Source: G963675935 sp963823895 (lineage in GTDB: Bacteria > Planctomycetota > Planctomycetia > Pirellulales > Thermoguttaceae). Taken from it: a DNA stretch of 64,000 bases. This document shows positions 16,948 to 25,511 of the stretch, one piece after another. Within the stretch, counting starts at the first letter, position 1; the number at the start of each line of letters is the position of its first letter. The stretch lies in assembly GCA_963823895.1 (NCBI GenBank), contig CAWGNG010000025.1, forward strand, positions 396,030 to 460,029. The letters run 5' to 3'. The position numbers and the translations under genes are program-made. Under the pieces are notes generated by a model. That model ran no database searches. It was not told the origin of the DNA and was given only the letters and a program-made list of their open reading frames with translations.

Positions 16948-17484
16948 TCATCGTGCGTCTTGGGCGTCCACTTCGCCTCGGATGATCAGCGCCGCCCTTC
17001 CAAGACGCGACCGTTCGACCCATGTGTGAACGGCAGCAGCAAGGACGGTCGTCGGAACCCACCAATACGGAGCCCATGATGGATGAGCAAACAGGTCCAA
17101 GCGATGGCCGATTGCGGTTGTGAGCAGCATTCCAACAAACAGGGCTTCTATTGCCGCGATCATAAAGACTCTGCAAACGAATGCATAATACGTGAAGAAG
17201 ATGCCAAGAGCGACGAGCCACCGCATGATTACGGTTCGATCCAGACGCCATCCGAAGAAATGCTCTCCAAGATAGCTCTCCTTGAGGTGCGCAATATTGA
17301 TGAATGCCAGCGCGAAATAGAAGCTTACAATCGCCACGACAACCATCAGCGCACAGGCACCAACGGCAGACCACCAGCCGCACTGAAAGATCTCGCCTAG
17401 ATCGCCGAACGGGATCACGAGAAGAAACAGAATAAGGACGGGCAGGATGTGCCGATTGGAAAACTTCAAATTTAACTGCACCAT
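16948..17484 (-). CDS. Multi-pass membrane protein of unknown function
   Basis: A 178-aa protein with about four membrane segments (ILPVLILFLLVIPFGDLG, WWSAVGACALMVVVAIVSF, WLVALGIFFTYYAFVC, WWVPTTVLAAAVHTWV). It lies downstream of and in the same direction as the GYF_2 and P-loop genes, with 30 bp between it and the P-loop gene stop, so they may form one operon. No catalytic motif is visible. Composition supports a real gene. Confidence 0.55.
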   Translation of the reverse strand: MVQLNLKFSNRHILPVLILFLLVIPFGDLGEIFQCGWWSAVGACALMVVVAIVSFYFALAFINIAHLKESYLGEHFFGWRLDRTVIMRWLVALGIFFTYYAFVCRVFMIAAIEALFVGMLLTTAIGHRLDLFAHPSWAPYWWVPTTVLAAAVHTWVERSRLGRAALIIRGEVDAQDAR

Positions 17485-17514
17485 CGCTGAATCTCTCCGT
17501 TGTCGCTGCGCCGG

Positions 17515-19002
17515 TTACCCTGCCCCCACACCGCGGTCGAAGGCGTCCTGATCGCGCTGGTAAAGCGCCAAGACCGACTCGAACGTTGCGCTGGAAACCT
17601 TCCACACCGGCTGCTCGTCGGTGTAGGCGTTGCAGTGAGCGGTGAAAAGCCGGTACATGAACTTGAACAGATGCCGCGGCACCCGCAGCAGGGCGAAGGA
17701 GTCGATCAACCGATGCGCGTCGACGCCGTCGAACAGATCGGTCAACTTCGGCGCGCGTCCCTCCGCGGCGCAGGCGGCGATGCGGGCGTTGGCCATGTCG
17801 TAGAGTGATTGGCCCGTCCAGCCGAGCGAGCGGATGAGATTCTGCTTATCCAATCGGGCCCGCTGATGGAAATCGCGGCTCTCGCGGTCCAACAGCCGCT
17901 CCAGTTCGATCGGCAGCAGCATTTTGAGCCCAAGACCGGGATGCTTCAAGAACTTGTTGTCCAGCATCGGCCAAACCAGCGCCCGCATCAACTCGGTCGA
18001 GCCGTTGATCAGATACGGCTCATCGACGCGATCGACCAGCACCAAAATTCCGTCGAAGTGCATCGAGCGGAGCACGCCCTGGAGCTTCGAGAGCAACTCG
18101 TAGCGGTCGTCGGTGCGCGCGAACGCGGGCAAGGGCTGGCCAACGATCTTCGCGCCGGGAAAGTTCAACAGCGTGCGGCAGAGCAGCTTCGTGCTGCGGT
18201 TTAGCACGCGGGTGTTCCGCGCGATCTGCCACGCCTTCCAGCACCAGTGCAGCAGCCGCCAGCAGCGCGGGGCCCAGCCGGCCGCCACCGCCAAGTAGGG
18301 CCACGGATGGCCGAATGCGGAAATTCCCCAGAACCATGCGGAAAGGGCGATCGCCGCCACGGTCACCAGAATGCCGACGCCAAGATCCCACTTCGATCGC
18401 CACGTCGAAAATCGCAGCTTCTTTCGCAGCCGGCTCCAGCGATGGAACGAGTTCTCGGCGGTCGATTGGTCGTAGCAGGCCGCCAGCAGCATTACGTCGC
18501 GCACCTGCGCGGGGTCGAGCGATTCGACCGCCAGCGCGTCATCGCGGGCCGCCGCGTGTCGGGCCTGCTTGTTTTCGAGGATGCGATCGACCAACTGCGT
18601 GACGGCCAGCGACAGGATCGCGTCGATGTGGTCCCACAGCCGCCACTGTTCGAGCAGCCGGTCGGGCCGGCGGCGACGGCCGGAAAAATGGTCGCGGAAA
18701 CGATCCAGGAAGGCGTTGAAATCGTCATACTCGACGACGAACACCTGGTGTTCGGGCTGCTCGGCGTTGTGATCGGCCAGGTGCCGGGCCAATTGCAGCC
18801 GGATGGCCGTCTTGCCCGAGCCCTTTTCGCCGAACACGACCGCCGTGGCCGGCTCGGACGGATCGCCGTAAATCTTGTCCCATGTGGGATGGTAGGTATT
18901 GCGGATGCAGGCGCCCTTGAAAACCAGGTCGGTCTGGGCGTCTTCGTCGGCAAAGGGGTTGCTCGCGATGCCGTGATGGTCGAGAAATGGTTGGATTCTC
19001 AT
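17515..19002 (-). CDS. P-loop ATPase-like protein with membrane segments
   Basis: A 495-aa protein. The Walker A motif GEKGSGKT is at residues 58-65 and a Walker B-like ILVLVDRVDEP is near 330. Two hydrophobic stretches (GVGILVTVAAIALSAWFWG and WPYLAVAAGW, about residues 200-240) suggest membrane insertion between the two motifs, which is reminiscent of KAP-type NTPases. The start ATG at 19002 overlaps the stop of the GYF_2 gene by ATGA, so the two proteins are translated together. Likely role: an NTPase working with the membrane-tethered GYF protein. Partner and substrate are unknown. Confidence 0.7.
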   Translation of the reverse strand: MRIQPFLDHHGIASNPFADEDAQTDLVFKGACIRNTYHPTWDKIYGDPSEPATAVVFGEKGSGKTAIRLQLARHLADHNAEQPEHQVFVVEYDDFNAFLDRFRDHFSGRRRRPDRLLEQWRLWDHIDAILSLAVTQLVDRILENKQARHAAARDDALAVESLDPAQVRDVMLLAACYDQSTAENSFHRWSRLRKKLRFSTWRSKWDLGVGILVTVAAIALSAWFWGISAFGHPWPYLAVAAGWAPRCWRLLHWCWKAWQIARNTRVLNRSTKLLCRTLLNFPGAKIVGQPLPAFARTDDRYELLSKLQGVLRSMHFDGILVLVDRVDEPYLINGSTELMRALVWPMLDNKFLKHPGLGLKMLLPIELERLLDRESRDFHQRARLDKQNLIRSLGWTGQSLYDMANARIAACAAEGRAPKLTDLFDGVDAHRLIDSFALLRVPRHLFKFMYRLFTAHCNAYTDEQPVWKVSSATFESVLALYQRDQDAFDRGVGAG

Positions 19003-19679
19003 TGTTTGAAGATCGCATAAAAGATGAAGAACAGAACAATCACGGCCAGCGTCAGCGAGCCGACGAAGACGATCTGCACGGTATTCGCCCGCTTGCGACG
19101 ATAATTGGGAGCGCCGCTGGAGCGAACGGACGTAACCACGAGTTTGGGCACCCCGGGCTCCTGGACGGAATCGGCAGCGGGCGGCGAGAGTTGCGGAAAG
19201 ACTTTGCCGGCCATCTGCCAATTTCGCCAGCCCTCGTGCCAGACGAGGGAATCGACGCTGATACGTCCTTCGGCGATCCAGGCCCGCATCACGTCGGCCG
19301 CGGCGGGGCCAAACTGCCCACCGGACGGCGGATGGACGTACCAAACGGCGTCTCCTGCTTCGGCCAGCGGATCGCGGGAGTTCACCCGCTTCGCCGCGAC
19401 TGTCCCAGTCTTCGCGTCGGCAAAAACCGGAGTGTCCCCCAGGACGTCGCAACTAACCGGCGCGGTCTCGGCAGGCTGCGGAGCCATCGTTTCGGAAGCC
19501 AGCGCGGCCATCGTATCACCCCCCCGTTGGAGAGAACGCTCCTGCTTCGAGCTTCGCCGGGTGCTTTCCAACGGGATGGGCATTTTCACCCCGCAACACG
19601 GGCAAATTCCGGTACGTCCGGCCTGGAAGTCCTTGACGTTCAATTTGTGCCCGTTGGGGCAGAAGAAGCGGATACCCAT
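18999..19679 (-). CDS. GYF_2-domain protein with zinc ribbon and C-terminal membrane anchor
   Basis: A 226-aa protein. The N-terminal FFCPNGHKLNVKD ... CPCCGVKMPIP is a zinc-ribbon-like pair. A disordered linker follows, then a GYF_2 (DUF4339) domain (WYVHPPSGGQFGPAAADVMR, about residues 115-165, with VDSLVWHEGWRNWQ). The C-terminus is a single membrane helix (TVQIVFVGSLTLAVIVLFFI). GYF domains bind proline-rich peptides. The coupling to the downstream P-loop protein suggests a shared complex. Confidence 0.75.
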   Translation of the reverse strand: MGIRFFCPNGHKLNVKDFQAGRTGICPCCGVKMPIPLESTRRSSKQERSLQRGGDTMAALASETMAPQPAETAPVSCDVLGDTPVFADAKTGTVAAKRVNSRDPLAEAGDAVWYVHPPSGGQFGPAAADVMRAWIAEGRISVDSLVWHEGWRNWQMAGKVFPQLSPPAADSVQEPGVPKLVVTSVRSSGAPNYRRKRANTVQIVFVGSLTLAVIVLFFIFYAIFKQ

Positions 19680-19818
19680 ACTTCACCCGCAATCGGCATG
19701 GCCCACTCGATTATACCCCGCACCGCCAACCTTCACCACGGGAGGAAACATTCGACCGGTTGAATCGCCATGGGGCACGGACTATCATGAAGTGTTTGTC
19801 AGTCCTTGGGAGCCAATA

Positions 19819-20271
19819 ATGCGAATTGCGGTGGGCAGCGATCATCGGGGGGTGGAATTGCGGGCGAAGTTGATCGATTATCTTCGGCAGCTCGGGCAAG
19901 AGATCGTCGACGTCGGCACGCACGACAAGCAGGAGGTCGATTATCCCGACATCGCCGCCCTGGTCGCCCGCAAAGTGGCCAGGCGGGAAGTGGATCGCGG
20001 CATTTTGGTATGCGGAACGGGGCTGGGCATGTGCATCGTGGCCAACAAGTTCCCCGGCGTGCGGGCCGCCCCCTGCCACGACCACATCACCGCCGAAATG
20101 AGCCGCCGGCACAACGATCTCAATGTACTGTGCCTCTCCGGCGATCTGATCGGCGAGAAATTGGCCGACCATCTGGTCGAAATCTGGCTGAAGACGCCGT
20201 TCGAGGGCGGTCGCCACATCCGCCGCAACGTGAAGATCGAAGCCCTCGAAAGTCTCGACGGCAGGGGGTAG
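19819..20271 (+). CDS. rpiB: Ribose-5-phosphate isomerase B (RpiB/LacA family)
   Basis: A 150-aa isomerase that interconverts ribose 5-phosphate and ribulose 5-phosphate in the pentose phosphate pathway. Family motifs: MRIAVGSDHRGVELRAKL at the start, DVGTHDKQEVDYPDIA (about 35-50), and the catalytic-loop block LVCGTGLGMCIVANKFPGVR (Cys near residue 65), followed by HNDLNVLCLSGDLIG. Length is normal (about 150 aa). It is divergent from the GYF_2 gene and alone in its orientation. Confidence 0.95.
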   Translation: MRIAVGSDHRGVELRAKLIDYLRQLGQEIVDVGTHDKQEVDYPDIAALVARKVARREVDRGILVCGTGLGMCIVANKFPGVRAAPCHDHITAEMSRRHNDLNVLCLSGDLIGEKLADHLVEIWLKTPFEGGRHIRRNVKIEALESLDGRG

Positions 20272-20562
20272 TTGCTTCACGATTTGTGGAATGCGACGAG
20301 GGAGGTTGTCGGAAAGACGCTTCCTCGTCTTTCCGAGATTTCCTCCAAAAACCTCCTCCGTTCCCTTGGCTGTCCTGCCCCACACGCCGGTGGCGGCATT
20401 GGAGCCACCGCAACGCGCCAGTTCGGCACGCGCTGCTACGGCGCGTGCCTCGTGGAATTCCGACCCGCTGTTTGCAAAGTCTTGTCCTGGATCAAGGCGG
20501 CGCAGTTTGAAACAGCATAGAATTGTACTGGATGGTTTAGACGGTCTCTCGCGAGAAAGCTC
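20272..20562. other. Intergenic region with a strong palindrome
   Basis: No gene is supported in these 291 bp. GGCACGCGC TGCTACG GCGCGTGCC at about 20429-20453 is a perfect 9-bp stem. It could be a transcript-end hairpin for rpiB (no T run) or an operator for the YgbA gene downstream. I cannot tell these apart. Confidence 0.35.
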
Positions 20563-20919
20563 ATGGTTCAGGCCCGTCCCCAGCCGCCGGCGCGAATTGT
20601 TCGAGAAAAGCGAACCGTCGCCGCTATGGTCGAAATCTACTGTCGCGGCCATCACGGCACGACGGAGACGATGTGCGGCGAATGCTCCGTGCTGCTGGAC
20701 TACGCCCTCTGCCGACTAGACCGTTGTCCGCACGGTGCGGCCAAGACGCCCTGCGCCATGTGTCCAACGCACTGCTTTCAGACGCTCATGCGCGCTCGGA
20801 TCAAGGCAGCGATGCGTTATTCCGGTCCGCGAATGCTCTTCCGACACCCCATCTTGGCTTTGTTGCACCAATGGGACAGTCTCAGCAAGAAACAAAAGGA
20901 GTCGAACTATGGGCCGTAG
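20563..20919 (+). CDS. YgbA-family (nitrous-oxide-stimulated promoter) protein
   Basis: A 118-aa protein of the YgbA_NO family, whose enterobacterial members are induced by nitric oxide. The family pattern is clear: RIVREKRTVAAMVEIYCRGH near the N-terminus, CGECSVLLDYALCRLDRCPH, then PCAMCPTHCFQTLMRARIK and the C-terminal AMRYSGPRMLFRHPILALLH. The many Cys and His residues suggest metal or Fe-S binding. The gene overlaps the ferredoxin gene by 11 bp, so the two form a small operon, plausibly for nitrosative stress. Confidence 0.85.
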   Translation: MVQARPQPPARIVREKRTVAAMVEIYCRGHHGTTETMCGECSVLLDYALCRLDRCPHGAAKTPCAMCPTHCFQTLMRARIKAAMRYSGPRMLFRHPILALLHQWDSLSKKQKESNYGP

Positions 20920-21712
20920 GCAAATTGTGGAGATCGACGAAGCGAAGTGCGACGGTTGCGGCCGGTGTGTGCCGGCATGTGCCGAGGGGGCAATCCGAAT
21001 TGTCGACGGCAAGGCGAAGTTGGTTGCCGACGTTTATTGCGACGGCCTCGGCGCCTGCCTGGGGGAATGCCCGCAGGGGGCAATCACCATCGTCGAGCGA
21101 GAGGCCCAACCGTTCGCTGAAACGCTAGTCGGCGCATCTCACCACGCGGAACAAATGGGCAACCGTGTGCCAGTGCATCGTAGAAGCAGTGCCGAATGCG
21201 GCCCGCTGCCGGGTACTTCGGGCTGTCCCGGCACGGCGATGCGAGATATGCGGCTCAACGTTCTTCCGGCCGCGAAACGTCCCTTACTGCCGCCGGCCGA
21301 CCAATCCGATTCGCCCGCACTTGCCCATTGGCCGATCCAACTGCGGCTGGTTCCGACCGACGCACCGTTCCTGTACCAGGCCGATCTGTTTCTGGTGGCT
21401 GATTGCGTGCCGTTTGCATGTGCCGGATTCCACGGACAGGTCTTGCGCGGGCGGCCGATCGTGATCGGCTGTCCGAAGCTAGACGACGCCCAAGGCTACG
21501 TCGCTAAACTGGCGGAAATGTTGGTTCAATCCGACATTCGCAGCCTGACTGTCGTCCACATGGAAGTGCCCTGCTGCACGAATTTGGTGCGAATCACCGG
21601 TGAGGCGATGCGGCTGGCTGGCTCGGAAATTCCCTTGGACGAGATCGTGATCTCGACTAGCGGCGGAATTCGGCCGAGTGTCTCCCCAACGCCGACGGCG
21701 ACGAGCTCGTAA
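20909..21712 (+). CDS. 4Fe-4S ferredoxin-type protein
   Basis: A 267-aa protein. The N-terminal ferredoxin part has a full cluster motif CDGCGRCVPACAEGAI (residues about 14-29) and a second, variant one CDGLGACLGECPQGAI (about 45-60) in which one Cys of CxxCxxC is Leu. The C-terminal part (residues about 150-250: LFLVADCVPFACAGFHG, IVIGCPKLDD, VVHMEVPCCTNLVRI) has further conserved cysteines. AAAGGAG precedes the ATG. It is translationally linked to the YgbA-family gene and is probably its electron-transfer partner (inference). Confidence 0.8.
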   Translation: MGRRQIVEIDEAKCDGCGRCVPACAEGAIRIVDGKAKLVADVYCDGLGACLGECPQGAITIVEREAQPFAETLVGASHHAEQMGNRVPVHRRSSAECGPLPGTSGCPGTAMRDMRLNVLPAAKRPLLPPADQSDSPALAHWPIQLRLVPTDAPFLYQADLFLVADCVPFACAGFHGQVLRGRPIVIGCPKLDDAQGYVAKLAEMLVQSDIRSLTVVHMEVPCCTNLVRITGEAMRLAGSEIPLDEIVISTSGGIRPSVSPTPTATSS

Positions 21713-21755
21713 TGCCCTCTTTAGCCGGAAAACCGCCGAAAGCCGGGACTGCGAG

Positions 21756-22421
21756 CTAGATCTGCTCGACGTGCAACCCGCGGCGGCGGCGCTCGGCGAG
21801 CCGGGCATCATCGAAGAGGCTCGCCACGTGCTTGATGTTCTCAATGCCGGGCAGCACAAGCTCGGGATTGGTTCGATCGTGCGAGGCGATTCGGAGTGTG
21901 CCGAAACCTACCAGCCGCTCCCAAAGCGACTGCTCGAAGGTGATGTCGTCCACGTCGAGCAACTCGATGCGGTCGCTCACCCGCCGCAAAAAGCCGCGTT
22001 CATGGAGAAACCGCTGCGTGCTCAGCACGTAGCGAACGCTCATCCGACGGTAGGCCAAGACGGCCAAAAAATAGAGCCACGGCAACACCATCGCCAGCAC
22101 CAGGAGCAGCCAAAGAGTGAAATCGCGCACCCAGAAGATGCCGATCAACAGGAGGAGAATCGACACGCATCCGCTCATGGCCCAACTGCCGATCATTGCT
22201 TTCGAGGAATAGCTACCCTGCCAGAGCTCTTCCTCGGGCTTGTCTTTATCTTCCCAGTGTGCGGCGGCGCCCTGTTGAAACGCTCCGGCCGCGCTGGAGG
22301 CGACGTCGGCGGACGACGGAGCCCCCGACGTTCCATCGCCGTCGGAGCTGAGCCGGTGGCCGCATTTGTGACAGTACACCGCCGCCGCAACCACTTCCTC
22401 ACCACAAGCCGGGCATCGCAT
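21756..22421 (-). CDS. Zinc-ribbon membrane protein with a bacterial PH-like domain
   Basis: A 221-aa protein. The N-terminal MRCPACGEEVVAAAVYCHKCGH is a zinc ribbon (two CxxC). A disordered linker is followed by two membrane helices (IGSWAMSGCVSILLLLIG and LWLLLVLAMVLPWLYFLAVL) and then a bPH_2-type domain (RMSVRYVLSTQRFLHERGFL, RIELLDVDDITFEQSLWERL, FGTLRI). GTGGAG precedes the ATG. Proteins of this build are membrane-associated with unknown function. It is divergent from nrdR, with a long inverted repeat between the two. Confidence 0.75.
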   Translation of the reverse strand: MRCPACGEEVVAAAVYCHKCGHRLSSDGDGTSGAPSSADVASSAAGAFQQGAAAHWEDKDKPEEELWQGSYSSKAMIGSWAMSGCVSILLLLIGIFWVRDFTLWLLLVLAMVLPWLYFLAVLAYRRMSVRYVLSTQRFLHERGFLRRVSDRIELLDVDDITFEQSLWERLVGFGTLRIASHDRTNPELVLPGIENIKHVASLFDDARLAERRRRGLHVEQI

Positions 22422-22506
22422 CGCTCCACCCCTCCTATTACCAAGCGTAGCCAAAAAAGCCGCTGATAGTATAAAAGGGGAAGCCGGGCGGGGGAAGAGG
22501 AGAAAG

Positions 22507-22646
22507 GAATGACGAATGACGAAATCCAAATGACGAAAGAATGTCGAATGACGAATACCGAATGACAAAAGCGGCCATAACGGGGCCTTTTTCGTCATTT
22601 GAGTTTCGTCATTCCTTCGTCATTTGGGCTTCGTCATTCGTCATTC
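22507..22646. repeat. Imperfect long inverted repeat built from TGACGAA units
   Basis: The left arm (22507-22560) consists of GAATGACGAATGACGAA-type units and the right arm (22589-22646) is largely its reverse complement. It lies between the divergent zinc-ribbon/PH gene and nrdR, so it could form a cruciform or double hairpin across both promoter regions. Confidence 0.75.
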
Positions 22647-22709
22647 GCCTCTTCCCCCCAACCTCTCCCCGCTGTACAGTAATGGCTCTGACGGCCAACG
22701 GGACCGACC

Positions 22710-23177
22710 ATGAAATGCCCCTTTTGTCTTGCGGATGACGATCGAGTGCTGGATTCGCGGGCGAGCCAGGATGGCTGCGCCATCCGGCGGCGGCGCGAGT
22801 GTCTGGGCTGCCGCCGCCGCTACACCACCTACGAACGGATCGAGGCCACGACCGTCAAGATCGTCAAGAAGGACGAGTCCCGCGAGCCGTTCGACCATGC
22901 CAAGATCAAACGCGGCTTGGAAAAGGCGTGTTGGAAGCGGCCGATCAGCGACCAGCAACTCGAAGCCGTGATCGCCGCGGTGGAAAGCGAGATCGAGGCG
23001 AACTTCGAGTCGGAGGTGGAAAGCCGTCACGTCGGCGAATTGGTGATGCAACACCTCCGCTCGCTCGACGAGGTCGCCTACGTCCGTTTCGCCAGCGTCT
23101 ATCGCCAGTTCAAGGACGTTCAGGATTTTGTCAAGGAACTGCGGCCGATGCTGGAGGAGTCGGAGCAGTCGGAGTAG
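22710..23177 (+). CDS. nrdR: Transcriptional repressor NrdR
   Basis: A 155-aa regulator that represses ribonucleotide reductase genes according to nucleotide state. The zinc ribbon MKCPFCLADDDRVLDSR ... CLGCRRRYTTYERIE (Cys 3, 6, 31, 34) is followed by the ATP-cone (VKIVKKDESREPFDHAKIKR ... ACWKRPIS, SRHVGELVMQHLRSLDEVAY). Length is normal. It stands alone and no nrd genes are in the window. A palindromic repeat of the GGGGAGACAAGGAGAC type follows its stop directly. Confidence 0.95.
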   Translation: MKCPFCLADDDRVLDSRASQDGCAIRRRRECLGCRRRYTTYERIEATTVKIVKKDESREPFDHAKIKRGLEKACWKRPISDQQLEAVIAAVESEIEANFESEVESRHVGELVMQHLRSLDEVAYVRFASVYRQFKDVQDFVKELRPMLEESEQSE

Positions 23178-23179
23178 AA

Positions 23180-23328
23180 AGACAAGGAGAAATGGAGACG
23201 GGGAGAGGGGGAGCCACGGAGACATGGATGTGCAATTCTTCGGGGGATAACTCTGCCACTACGAACCCTGTCCACGACCCAAACGCCATCTTCTCCTTGT
23301 CTCCCCGTCTCCTTGTCTCCCCGTCTTA
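23180..23328. repeat. GGAGACAAGG-type inverted repeat between nrdR and the polyprenyl synthase gene
   Basis: The left arm (23180-23213, AGACAAGGAGAAATGGAGAC...) is complementary to the right arm (23291-23328, TTCTCCTTGTCTCCCCGTCT...). The same repeat type lies inside uvrA at 41944-42055. The right arm touches the 3' end of the minus-strand synthase gene. Confidence 0.75.
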
Positions 23329-24330
23329 CTGCCTCCGATCGACCACGAATTCCGTCAGACCTGCCAGTGATCGGCAGGCGTCCGTCCCGGGCAGCATCGT
23401 CAACTCGGCGGAAGCTCGGCGGGTGAACTCGCGGCGCGCGCGCCGGGCGTAAGAAATCGCGTCGTGCCGCTCGAACCAGGGCCGCAGGATGTCGCGATGA
23501 TGATTGCCCGACCGAGAGAGCAACGAAGTAAGCTCCGTGCGTTCCGAGGGATTGACGGTTCCCAGCAACCGGATCAACGGCAAGGTTGCCTTCTGCTTCA
23601 GCAAGTCGGTGCCCAGCGACTTGCCCACCGCCGCCTCGTCGCCGGTCACGTCGAGCACGTCGTCGGCGATCTGGAAGGCGACGCCGAGATCGTGGCCGTA
23701 GCGGCTTAGCGCTTGGCAAACCGATAGTTCGGCGCCGGCGTAATGGGAACCGAGGCCGCAACAGCAGGCCGTCAGCGCCGCCGTCTTTCCGGCGATGATT
23801 TCGAGATAATCCGCCTCGCTAATATCATAGTCTCCGCGGCTTTCGATCTGCCGCAGCTCCCCCTCGCACATGTGGCGGGCCGACTCGCTGACCGCGCGAC
23901 AAGCGAAGTTGTCGTCCAACGAACTGGCCAGGCATATCGCCCGGGCCAAGAGGTAATCGCCCAGAAGGATGCTGACTTCGTTGCTCCAGCGGGCGTTGAT
24001 CGTGTCGAGATGCCGGCGGATCGTGGCCTCGTCCAAGACGTCGTCGTGGATCAACGTGGCGGTGTGAATCACCTCGATCATCGCCGCCAGCGTGAGATGC
24101 TCCGGGCGGACGCCGCCGCAGGCTTTGGCGGAAAGCAGCACCAACGCCGGCCGCAACCGCTTTCCCCCCAAGCGTGAGCCATGTCTAGCCAGCCGATCGA
24201 CGAAGGGCTTGTCGCTCGAAAGCTCCCGCTGCAGGAGGCCCTCGACCGCTTCAAGTTCGTCGGCTACCGGTGCATACAGGCCACGAAGAACCTCCGAAGC
24301 CGTCGCGCGTTGCTGGCCTGTTGAATCCAT
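23326..24330 (-). CDS. Long-chain polyprenyl diphosphate synthase
   Basis: A 334-aa trans-isoprenyl diphosphate synthase that elongates allylic diphosphates with IPP, probably to supply the side chain of menaquinone. The GGKRLRPALVLL motif is at about residue 53, the first Asp-rich motif in IHTATLIHDDVLDEA (about 90) and the second in FQIADDVLDVTGD (about 220). GKTAALTACC and QKATLPLI fit the family. The ATG at 24330 is preceded by GAGAG. Product chain length cannot be inferred. It converges with nrdR. Confidence 0.9.
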   Translation of the reverse strand: MDSTGQQRATASEVLRGLYAPVADELEAVEGLLQRELSSDKPFVDRLARHGSRLGGKRLRPALVLLSAKACGGVRPEHLTLAAMIEVIHTATLIHDDVLDEATIRRHLDTINARWSNEVSILLGDYLLARAICLASSLDDNFACRAVSESARHMCEGELRQIESRGDYDISEADYLEIIAGKTAALTACCCGLGSHYAGAELSVCQALSRYGHDLGVAFQIADDVLDVTGDEAAVGKSLGTDLLKQKATLPLIRLLGTVNPSERTELTSLLSRSGNHHRDILRPWFERHDAISYARRARREFTRRASAELTMLPGTDACRSLAGLTEFVVDRRQ

Positions 24331-24499
24331 GGAGGCGCTCTCAAGGAAAACAATGTATTCTAGCCGCCCGGGCCAGCGCGTCGAGGGGGGCACTGAATCG
24401 TCTTAGGCCCGCAACGTCACAGATGCTCAAGATCGTCGAAATCCTTCGCCCTGCCCGCCATGCGTTTGTTGGTCCGCAGGTGATCCGAGCTAGAGATAC

Positions 24500-24715
24500 T
24501 CAATTCTCTCCGAGTTGAGCAACTGAAAGAACTCTTTGAAGTCGGGCGGAAGTTGGATCGTAGCCATAGTTGACCGCCCACATCAACTCCATTGCCGCCA
24601 ATCGTTCCTGCGGCGTCTTGGAAAGCCAGAACTCGCGATCGCCGGAGTCGTCGGTCAGCGACGCTACGCTGAGGACGGTTCTATCGATCCGCGCCGATTG
24701 CACAAGGTCGCTCAT
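24500..24715 (-). CDS. Small conserved protein, possible partner of a nucleotidyltransferase
   Basis: A 71-aa protein: MSDLVQSARIDRTVLSVASL, then REFWLSKTPQERLAAMELMW and NYGYDPTSARLQRVLSV. From memory, proteins of this type are often encoded just upstream of AbiEii-like nucleotidyltransferase genes, where they may act as antitoxin or partner; such a gene occurs here only at 32409, about 8 kb away. A TTG at 24724 is an alternative start. Confidence in the reading frame is good, in function low. Confidence 0.6.
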   Translation of the reverse strand: MSDLVQSARIDRTVLSVASLTDDSGDREFWLSKTPQERLAAMELMWAVNYGYDPTSARLQRVLSVAQLGEN

Positions 24716-24779
24716 CACCGTCAATTTTATCCCGCCGTTCGCGGCACGTCAACGTTGTCTCCTCTTGCGCCGCTCTCAA

Positions 24780-24826
24780 AGCACGGCCATCTTGGCCGTT
24801 ACACACGGGCAAGATGCCCGTGCTAC
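24780..24826. repeat. Dispersed hairpin repeat, copy 1
   Basis: AGCACGGCCATCTTGGCCGT ... ACACGGGCAAGATGCCCGTGCT folds into nested hairpins (ACGGCC/GGCCGT and GCACGGGC... type arms). A near-identical copy is at 47712-47760. Confidence 0.75.
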
Positions 24827-24937
24827 GTGCGGTCCCAAGAAAAAGTTATCCGTCGCGGGGGTCATTCCGCGACGGGTTAGGTTGAATCGGCGATATATCT
24901 TGCTACTGCCGGTCGAGGTCGAAACTTCGGACTGGCA

Positions 24938-25511
24938 TCAAACAAGCTCTTTCTTGGCCCCAATCAGCGTCCGCAGCCGCTCGGCAAGCAGGGCCGAGTC
25001 GAACGGCTTCTTAAACGTCTCGTTGATCGCCGATCGGTCGAAGCTCAGCGAACTGCCGTCGTCGGGCAACAGGGCGATGAGAATAATCTCGGAAAACTCG
25101 CTGTTGCGGCGAAGATTCTGGCAAATCTGCAGCGCTTCGGTGCGCCCGATCGAGAAGTCAACGATAATGCAATCCGGGTGGAAACTCTCGGCTTGGATGC
25201 CGGCGTCGAAACCGCTGGCGGCCACGGCCGCTTTGAACGAGCGCCTCCAGCGGCAGCTCGCGCTTGAGGTTCTCGATCAAGACCTGATCTTGGGCGACTA
25301 TCAGAACCTTGGCCATTGCCTCATCTTCCAAATCGCCCAACGGCATCCCGTGTTCCTTGAGGAACCGAATCAAGTACTCACGAGGAATGCGTCGGTCTTG
25401 CGATCCGGGTATGCGATACCCTTTTAGCCGGCCCGAGTCAAACCACTTGCTGACGGTGCGCGGGGCCACCTTACATATCTTGGCGACCTGACCAGTTGTG
25501 AAGACCTTCAT
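24938..25511 (-). pseudogene. Excisionase-type HTH plus receiver-domain regulator, frameshifted as given
   Basis: The N-terminal HTH_17/MerR-like domain (MKVFTTGQVAKICKVAPRTV, SKWFDSGRLKGYRIPGSQD) is followed by a receiver domain (KVLIVAQDQVLIENLKRELP, then in another frame SFHPDCIIVDFSIGRTEALQ, SEIILIALLPDDG and ETFKKPFDSALLAERL). The Asp in CIIVDFS is the likely phosphoacceptor. The frame breaks at about 25242, where GGAGGCGCTCG has one G too many; without it the sequence reads ELPLERSFKAAVAASGFDAG without a break. I associate this architecture with planctomycetes. It may be intact in the living cell. Confidence 0.8.

Noticed and set aside
22507..23328. CRISPR array from the repeated TGACGAA and GGAGACAAGG units
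   Set aside because: Repeats are short, directly adjacent or inverted, without spacers of regular length, and no cas genes are near.
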